From NCBI GenBank assembly GCA_049800095.1, contig JBARJD010000059.1, positions 1 to 18,362 on the forward strand: DNA of 18,362 bases, given 5' to 3'. A program made the translations under genes and the position numbers. The notes under the pieces are model-generated. The model did no database searches. It was not told the origin of the DNA and saw only the letters and a list, made by a program, of their open reading frames with translations. Position 1 is the first letter of the stretch, and each line of letters opens with the position of its first letter. Positions 12,912 through 18,362 of the stretch are shown here, piece after piece. Source of the DNA: JAKIWV01 sp049800095 (lineage in GTDB: Archaea; Thermoplasmatota; Thermoplasmata; Lutacidiplasmatales; UBA184).

Positions 12912-15900
12912 ATGCGAGAAATCGTAGATGCCTTCTTCCGAGAGCGGTCGACGGTCAACCACCACCTCGCCAGCTTCAACGACTTCCTTCCCACACCGGA
13001 CAACCCCAACTCCCGGATGCAGCGGATCGTCGACGAGGCCCGCGTGAGCGAGGACTCGACCGACCGCGGGGTGATCCGGCTCGATGTTCAGAAGACGAAG
13101 AGCTCGATCTACGTGCGGGTCGGCCGCCGCCGGGACGCGCGCTCCCAACTGGACGTTACTTCTGAACCCACGGTGTTCGTCGGCCAGCCGTTCGTCAAGG
13201 AGCCCGTCGGTTCCAAACCGACGCTCACGCCCATGGAGGCGCGTCTCCGGAACCTCACCTACCAGGCGCCCATCTACCTGCGCGTCACCGTCGTCGAGAA
13301 CGGCGTCGAACGCGCCCCCGAGGACGTCCACATCGGCGACCTGCCGATCATGGTCAAGAGCCGGCCGTGTAACCTCCACCAGGGAAACATCGAGCGCGAC
13401 TCCGGCTTCCCGCTCTCCGCGGAGGAGTACCGGGCCAAGCTCGTCGAGTACGGCGAAGACCCCGCCGACCCCGGCGGCTACTTCATCATCGGCGGGACCG
13501 AGCGCGTGATCATGAGCCTCGAGGATCTCGCGCCCAACCGGATCTTCGCGGAGTTCAACGAGCGCTACGGGACGCCGATCGAGAGTGCCAAGGTGTTCAG
13601 CCAGCGCGGAGGCTACCGGTCGCTCACCGTCGTCGAGAAGAAGAAGGACGGCGTGCTCCACGTCTCCGTTCCCAGCGCCTCCGGTCAGATCCCTCTCGCC
13701 ATCCTCATGAAAGCCCTGGGGATGAAGAATGACGAGGAGATCTACCAGGCCGTCCTGGGCGAGTTGCTCCCGTTGGACGAGCCGTTCGTCCAGACGATGA
13801 AGCATCTCCTCAACGTCAACCTCGAGGAGTGCGTCTCGAAGAAGCTCTACCCTCCCGAGGGCATCCTCACGACCGAGGACGCGCTCCTCTACCTCGAGAA
13901 GAAGTTCGCCACCGGGCAGGCGAAGGAGTACCGACAGCGGAAGGTCGACGGCATCCTCGATCGTTCCCTGCTCCCGCACCTCGGGGATGCGAAGGCGGAC
14001 CGTCTCAAGAAGGCCCTGTACCTCGGCCGGATGGCCCGGACGGTCCTCGAGCTCAACCTCGGCCAGCGCGGCGAGGACGACAAGGACCACTACGCGAACA
14101 AGCGGCTCAAGCTCGCGGGCGACCTCATGGAGGACCTGTTCCGTGTGGCGTTCACGATGCTGCTGAAGGACCTCAAGTACCAGCTCGAACGCTCCTTCGC
14201 CCGGAAGAAGGACCTCCGGATCGCCTCGGCGATTCGGCCGGACCTCCTGACCCAGCGCCTCGTCCATGCGCTGGCGACCGGCAACTGGGTCGGCGGCCGG
14301 GCGGGGGTCAGCCAACTCCTCGACCGAACCAGTCACATGTCGACGATCTCTCACCTCCGGCGCGTCACGAGTCCGCTCACGCGCAGCCAGCCCCACTTCG
14401 AGGCGCGGGACTTGCACCCTACCCAATGGGGCCGGCTCTGCCCCAACGAGACCCCCGAAGGGCAGAACTGCGGCCTCGTCAAGAACTACGCCCTTTGCGT
14501 CGATGTCTCCGAAGGCGCCGACGAGGACGAGGTCGCCCTTATCCTGCGGGACCTCAACACGCGCGAGATCGGCCCCGAGGTCTTCCAAGAGGCCTCCGCC
14601 CCGAAGGGCAAGCGCGCCGCCCGGGTCTATGTCAACGGGAACCTCATCGGCCTCCACTCGAACCCGACCGAACTCGTCCAGGAGATCCGGGAACGCCGGC
14701 GGTCCGGCACGCTCTCCCCGACGCTCGGCGACAAGATCTACGAGATCAACGTCCGGAGCGACCAGCGCATGAACGAGGTGATCGTTCACTGCGACTCGGG
14801 ACGTCTCCGCCGGCCGCTCATCAGCGTCAAGGACGCGACGACGCGCGTCACGCGGTCGGACCTGGACGAACTGGCCCGCGGCACCCTCTCCTACACCGAC
14901 CTGGTCCGCCAGGGGAAGGTCGAGTGGATGGACGCCGAGGAGGAAGAGGACACGCTCATCGGCGTCGACGGGTACCTGCCGCCCGAGCGCTGCCCGAACT
15001 GCCAGCGCGCACTCTCCCGGAGCGACATTCGGTGGGTCTCCGCCGGCGAGAAGAAGGAAGCCGCGGACGTCGAGTGTGGCCGTTGCCATCACGTCTTCCC
15101 GACGCCCTCGCTCCTCCGCAAGGACCACACGCACCTCGAGATCGACCCGAACCTGATCCTCGGGGTCTGCACGGGGCTCATCCCCTACGCGGAGCACAAC
15201 TCCACGCCCCGGAACACGATGGGATCGGGAATGGCCAAGCAGGCGTTGGGTGTGGAGTCGGTCAACTACCGTCGCCGGCCCGACACGCGCGGTCACCTGC
15301 TCCATTACCCCGAGGCGCCGCTCCTCCGAACCCAGACGATGCGGTACGTGCAGTTCACCGAGCGTCCCGCCGGCCAGAACTTCGTTGTCGCCGTCCTGAC
15401 CCACGAGGGATACAACATGCAGGATGCGCTCGTCTTCTCGCAAGCGGCGATCGACCGCGGGCTCGGCCGTTCCTCCTTCTTCCGTACCTACCGGGGCGAG
15501 GAGCGCAAATATCCCGGCGGGCAGGAAGACCGCTTCGAGATTCCGCGCCCCGACGTGGCCGGCGCCCGCGTCGATACGGCCTACCGAAACCTCGGCGAAG
15601 ACGGCTTGATCTTCCCGGAGCTCGAGGTCACCGAGAGCGACGTCCTGGTCGGCAAGACCTCGCCGCCGCGATTCCTCGAGGAGAAGACGGACCTCTTGAC
15701 GCCGCAGAAGCGTCGGGAAACGTCGGTCACCGTCCGTGCCGGCGAATCCGGCTGGGTCGACAGCGTGATCCTGACCGAGGGCGAGAATATCTCGAAGCTC
15801 GTCAAGGTGAAGGTCCGCAATCAGCGGATTCCGGAGCTGGGCGACAAGTTCGCGTCTCGCCACGGCCAGAAAGGCGTCGTCGGGCTCATCGTGCCGCAGG

Positions 15901-16583
15901 AGAACATGCCGTACACGCGCGACGGCATCACGCCGGATCTCATCGTCAACCCCCACGCGATCCCATCGCGCATGACCGTCGCCCATGTGCTCGAGATGCT
16001 CGGCGGGAAGGTCGGGTCGCTCGAGGGTCGGGTCATCGACGGGACGCCCTTCTCCGGGGAACGCGAGGAAGCGCTCCGCGAGTCCCTCAAGGCGCTCGGT
16101 TTCCACCCCTCGGGACGGGAGACCTTCTACGACGGCGTGACCGGTCGCCGGCTCGATGGCGAGGTGTTCGTCGGCGTGATCTACTACCAGAAGCTCCACC
16201 ACATGGTCGCCGGGAAAATGCACATGCGCTCGCGCGGCCCGGTCCAAATCCTCACGCGGCAGCCCACCGAGGGGCGTTCCCGTCAGGGAGGTCTCCGGTT
16301 CGGTGAGATGGAGCGCGACTGCCTCATTGGTCACGGCGTGGCGATGGTCATCAAGGACCGCTTGCTCGACGAGTCGGACGGCACGATCCAGTACGTCTGT
16401 GGCAACACCGAGTGCGGCCACATCGCGATCCCGGACGCCCGAACCGGCTCCCTCCGCTGCCCGAGTTGCGGCAACACGTCGTCGATCTACCCCGTCGAGA
16501 TGAGCTATTCGTTCAAGCTGCTCCTGGAGGAGCTGATCAGCCTCGGCGTGATCATGCGACTCCAGTTGGAGGACATGCGGTAG
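12912..16583 (+). CDS. rpoB: DNA-directed RNA polymerase subunit B, undivided (B''+B')
   Basis: The second-largest catalytic polymerase subunit, 1,223 residues in one chain. Many methanogens and haloarchaea split it; it is whole here. Conserved blocks include RGGYRSLTVVEKKKDG, the fork region (SQLLDRTSHMSTISHLRRV), GRLCPNETPEGQNCGLVKN, HNSTPRNTMGSGMAKQALG, THEGYNMQDALVFSQAA, HGQKGVVGLI (H984 on) and KLHHMVAGKMHMRSRGP. The C-terminal zinc-binding cysteines are at 1163, 1168, 1183 and 1186. An additional CPNC...CGRC pair (694/697, 722/725) forms a zinc-ribbon-like insert before HTHLEIDP. The start ATG at 12912 is 12 bases after the rpoH stop, with GAGGT upstream. Its stop overlaps the ribosome site of rpoA1. 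A 1,237-codon antisense frame opposite it is a shadow. Confidence 0.97.
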   Translation: MREIVDAFFRERSTVNHHLASFNDFLPTPDNPNSRMQRIVDEARVSEDSTDRGVIRLDVQKTKSSIYVRVGRRRDARSQLDVTSEPTVFVGQPFVKEPVGSKPTLTPMEARLRNLTYQAPIYLRVTVVENGVERAPEDVHIGDLPIMVKSRPCNLHQGNIERDSGFPLSAEEYRAKLVEYGEDPADPGGYFIIGGTERVIMSLEDLAPNRIFAEFNERYGTPIESAKVFSQRGGYRSLTVVEKKKDGVLHVSVPSASGQIPLAILMKALGMKNDEEIYQAVLGELLPLDEPFVQTMKHLLNVNLEECVSKKLYPPEGILTTEDALLYLEKKFATGQAKEYRQRKVDGILDRSLLPHLGDAKADRLKKALYLGRMARTVLELNLGQRGEDDKDHYANKRLKLAGDLMEDLFRVAFTMLLKDLKYQLERSFARKKDLRIASAIRPDLLTQRLVHALATGNWVGGRAGVSQLLDRTSHMSTISHLRRVTSPLTRSQPHFEARDLHPTQWGRLCPNETPEGQNCGLVKNYALCVDVSEGADEDEVALILRDLNTREIGPEVFQEASAPKGKRAARVYVNGNLIGLHSNPTELVQEIRERRRSGTLSPTLGDKIYEINVRSDQRMNEVIVHCDSGRLRRPLISVKDATTRVTRSDLDELARGTLSYTDLVRQGKVEWMDAEEEEDTLIGVDGYLPPERCPNCQRALSRSDIRWVSAGEKKEAADVECGRCHHVFPTPSLLRKDHTHLEIDPNLILGVCTGLIPYAEHNSTPRNTMGSGMAKQALGVESVNYRRRPDTRGHLLHYPEAPLLRTQTMRYVQFTERPAGQNFVVAVLTHEGYNMQDALVFSQAAIDRGLGRSSFFRTYRGEERKYPGGQEDRFEIPRPDVAGARVDTAYRNLGEDGLIFPELEVTESDVLVGKTSPPRFLEEKTDLLTPQKRRETSVTVRAGESGWVDSVILTEGENISKLVKVKVRNQRIPELGDKFASRHGQKGVVGLIVPQENMPYTRDGITPDLIVNPHAIPSRMTVAHVLEMLGGKVGSLEGRVIDGTPFSGEREEALRESLKALGFHPSGRETFYDGVTGRRLDGEVFVGVIYYQKLHHMVAGKMHMRSRGPVQILTRQPTEGRSRQGGLRFGEMERDCLIGHGVAMVIKDRLLDESDGTIQYVCGNTECGHIAIPDARTGSLRCPSCGNTSSIYPVEMSYSFKLLLEELISLGVIMRLQLEDMR

Positions 16584-16587
16584 GAGG
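16582..16587 (+). promoter_or_regulatory. Ribosome binding site of rpoA1 overlapping the rpoB stop
   Basis: AGGAGG begins inside the TAG stop of rpoB and lies 7 bases before the rpoA1 ATG. It fixes the start and suggests translational coupling of the two large polymerase subunits. Confidence 0.7.
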
Positions 16588-16594
16588 TTCCCCG

Positions 16595-18362
16595 ATGGCG
16601 CAAGGATTATCGAAGCGGATCAAGAGCCTCCAGTTCGCCTTCCTCTCGCCGGACGAGATCCGGCGCATGAACGCCGTGAAGGTGATCACGGCGGATACGT
16701 ACGACGACGACGGGTACCCGATCGAGATGGGACTCATGGACCTCCACCTCGGCGTGATCGAGCCCAATCTCCGGTGCCGGACCTGCGGGGGCCGCGTCAA
16801 CGAGTGCCCGGGCCACTTTGGCATCATCGAGCTCGCGATGCCGGTGATCCACGTCGGTTATGCAAAGGAGATCAAACGACTCCTCCAGCTCACCTGTCGC
16901 GCCTGCGGACGGATGCTCCCCGACGCCCCGAGCAGCAGCCGGGGCGAAGTCGCCATCGACGGCGACGACGGGCCGACGTCCGCGCCCACTCCGCGCGAGG
17001 GAAAGGAAGAGCGCTCGTGCCCTCACTGCCACGAGGTCCAGCAGCGTATCATCCTCGACAAACCGACCACGTTCCGCGAGAACGGCCACAAGATCACCCC
17101 GAAGGAGGTCCGGGCCCGCCTCGAACGGATCCCCGACGACGACGTCCGTGCCCTCGGGCTCAACCCGAAGGCCGGTCGGCCGGAATGGATGGTCCTGACC
17201 GTCCTGCCGGTCCCGCCGGTGCAGGTCCGCCCCTCGATCACACTCGAGAGCGGGGAACGCAGTGAGGACGACCTTACGCACAAGCTCGTGGACGTGCTCC
17301 GGATCAACCAGCGGCTCCGCGAGAACCGCGATATGGGCGCTCCGCAGCTCGTCGTCGAGGACTTGTGGGAACTGCTCCAGTACCACGTCACCACGTACTT
17401 CGACAACCAGACCAGCGGCATCCCGCCCGCGCGCCACCGCTCGGGCCGGCCGCTCAAGACCCTGGCCCAGCGGCTCAAGGGGAAGGACGGACGATTCCGG
17501 TCCAACCTCTCGGGTAAGCGCGTCAATTTCTCCGCGCGGACGGTCATTTCCCCCGACCCCATGCTCTCGATCAACGAGGTCGGCATCCCGACGGAGGTCG
17601 GTCGGGCCCTGACGGTCCCGCTCGAAGTCACGCCCTACAACGCCGAGCTCGCGAAGGAGCTCGTCAAGCGAGGCCCGGCGCCGGCCGATAAGGACGGGAT
17701 CTACCAGTGCGGCGTGAATTACCTCATCCGCGAGGACGGGCAGCGGATCAAGGTCATGGACAAGAACGCCGAGGCGTGCGCCGAGCTCGTCACCCCCGGC
17801 TGTGTCGTGGAACGCCAACTGATCAACGGCGACATCGTCCTGTTCAATCGTCAGCCCTCGCTCCATCGGATGAGCATGATGGCGCACTTCGTCCGGATCC
17901 TGCCGCACAAGACGTTCCGGTTCAACCTCTGCGACTGCCCGCCGTACAACGCGGATTTCGATGGCGACGAGATGAACCTCCATGTGCTCCAGAGCCAGGA
18001 AGCGCGGGCCGAGGCGAAGGTCCTGATGAAGGTCGAGGAGCACATCCTGTCGCCCCGCTACGGCGGGCCCATCATCGGGATGCTTCACGACCACATCACC
18101 GGGATGTTCCTGCTCACCTACCAGAACCCCCACTTCAACCGGCACGAGGTCACGTACATGCTCTCCCGGATCCAGATGCCGATCCCGCCGCCGGCGGGCA
18201 CGGATAAGGAGGGCAACGAGTTCTGGCTCGGGAAGCAGCTGTTCTCCACCCTGCTCCCCAAGGACCTCACGATCGAGTACCGGGCCAACATCTGGAACAA
18301 GTGCAACGACCCGCCGCTCCACTGCCCCCACGACGCCTGGGTCGTCGTGGACCATGGAGAGC
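16595..18362 (+). CDS. rpoA1: DNA-directed RNA polymerase subunit A' (partial, runs off the right edge)
   Basis: The first 589 residues of the largest catalytic subunit. The clamp zinc site CRTC...CPGH uses C61, C64, C71 and H74. A second cysteine set follows at 101, 104, 142 and 145, with a hydrophilic insert of about 25 residues between the pairs. The lid/rudder region FRSNLSGKRVNFSARTVISP and the block GDIVLFNRQPSLHRMSMMAH are present. The catalytic magnesium loop NADFDGD is at 452-458. The start ATG at 16595 is set by AGGAGG (16582-16587), which overlaps the rpoB stop, giving tight coupling. The C-terminal part and rpoA2 lie outside the window. The assignment is very secure. Confidence 0.97.
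   Translation, partial: MAQGLSKRIKSLQFAFLSPDEIRRMNAVKVITADTYDDDGYPIEMGLMDLHLGVIEPNLRCRTCGGRVNECPGHFGIIELAMPVIHVGYAKEIKRLLQLTCRACGRMLPDAPSSSRGEVAIDGDDGPTSAPTPREGKEERSCPHCHEVQQRIILDKPTTFRENGHKITPKEVRARLERIPDDDVRALGLNPKAGRPEWMVLTVLPVPPVQVRPSITLESGERSEDDLTHKLVDVLRINQRLRENRDMGAPQLVVEDLWELLQYHVTTYFDNQTSGIPPARHRSGRPLKTLAQRLKGKDGRFRSNLSGKRVNFSARTVISPDPMLSINEVGIPTEVGRALTVPLEVTPYNAELAKELVKRGPAPADKDGIYQCGVNYLIREDGQRIKVMDKNAEACAELVTPGCVVERQLINGDIVLFNRQPSLHRMSMMAHFVRILPHKTFRFNLCDCPPYNADFDGDEMNLHVLQSQEARAEAKVLMKVEEHILSPRYGGPIIGMLHDHITGMFLLTYQNPHFNRHEVTYMLSRIQMPIPPPAGTDKEGNEFWLGKQLFSTLLPKDLTIEYRANIWNKCNDPPLHCPHDAWVVVDHGE

Noticed and set aside
13829..16306. An 825-codon plus-strand frame inside rpoB in another frame
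   Set aside because: Arg/Pro/Gly-rich product typical of an out-of-frame reading of a high-GC gene.
12708..16421. A 1,237-codon open frame on the minus strand opposite rpoB
   Set aside because: It mirrors rpoB codon by codon, is extremely rich in Asp, Glu, Val, Leu and Arg with no recognisable domain, and is explained by few stop codons in the antisense frame of a high-GC gene.
16607..18355. A 582-codon minus-strand frame opposite rpoA1
   Set aside because: Same low-complexity antisense composition; rpoA1 on the plus strand is certain.

Overview
The window is archaeal. It carries an undivided archaeal RNA polymerase subunit B, subunits H and A', archaeal alanyl-tRNA synthetase, a Dph6-type diphthamide enzyme, the PurS/PurL pair, a UPF0147 protein, a stand-alone Lrp ligand-binding domain, TATA-box promoters with little or no leader, and a tRNA whose introns end in bulge-helix-bulge (BHB) motifs. 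An undivided subunit B in a euryarchaeal-looking gene set, very high GC, a FolC protein and an acyl-CoA mutase suggest a high-GC member of the Thermoplasmatota. That placement is inference; no rRNA is present.

Left part (minus strand, about 11,242 down to 1). A likely operon runs purS-purL-dph6-SAM methyltransferase-acyl-CoA mutase, with gaps of a few to about 30 bases. A second unit, folC-nth, has its own TATA-like box and an overlapping stop/start (ATGA). alaS follows with a nearly leaderless promoter. A partial KaiC/GvpD-like P-loop ATPase runs off the left edge.

Middle (11,243-11,403) is a divergent promoter region. From it the plus strand is read: a 57-residue unrecognised protein, a RAM-domain (Lrp ligand-binding) protein without a DNA-binding domain, a UPF0147 protein, then an interrupted tRNA-Lys(TTT).

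Right part (plus strand, 12,570 to the right edge) is the RNA polymerase cluster rpoH-rpoB-rpoA1, with rpoA1 cut by the window end. The rpoH start codon lies only 22 bases after the tRNA, so tRNA and polymerase genes may share a transcript.

The most unusual items are: (1) the tRNA-Lys gene, whose D-loop and T-loop are each interrupted by a short intron, with none in the anticodon loop; (2) the mutase, which looks like methylmalonyl-CoA mutase but carries the Phe/Gln pair of isobutyryl-CoA mutase at the two specificity positions; (3) an extra four-cysteine zinc-ribbon-like insert in the middle of RNA polymerase subunit B. No CRISPR array, insertion sequence or long gene-free stretch was seen; the longest gene-free stretch is about 160 bases.
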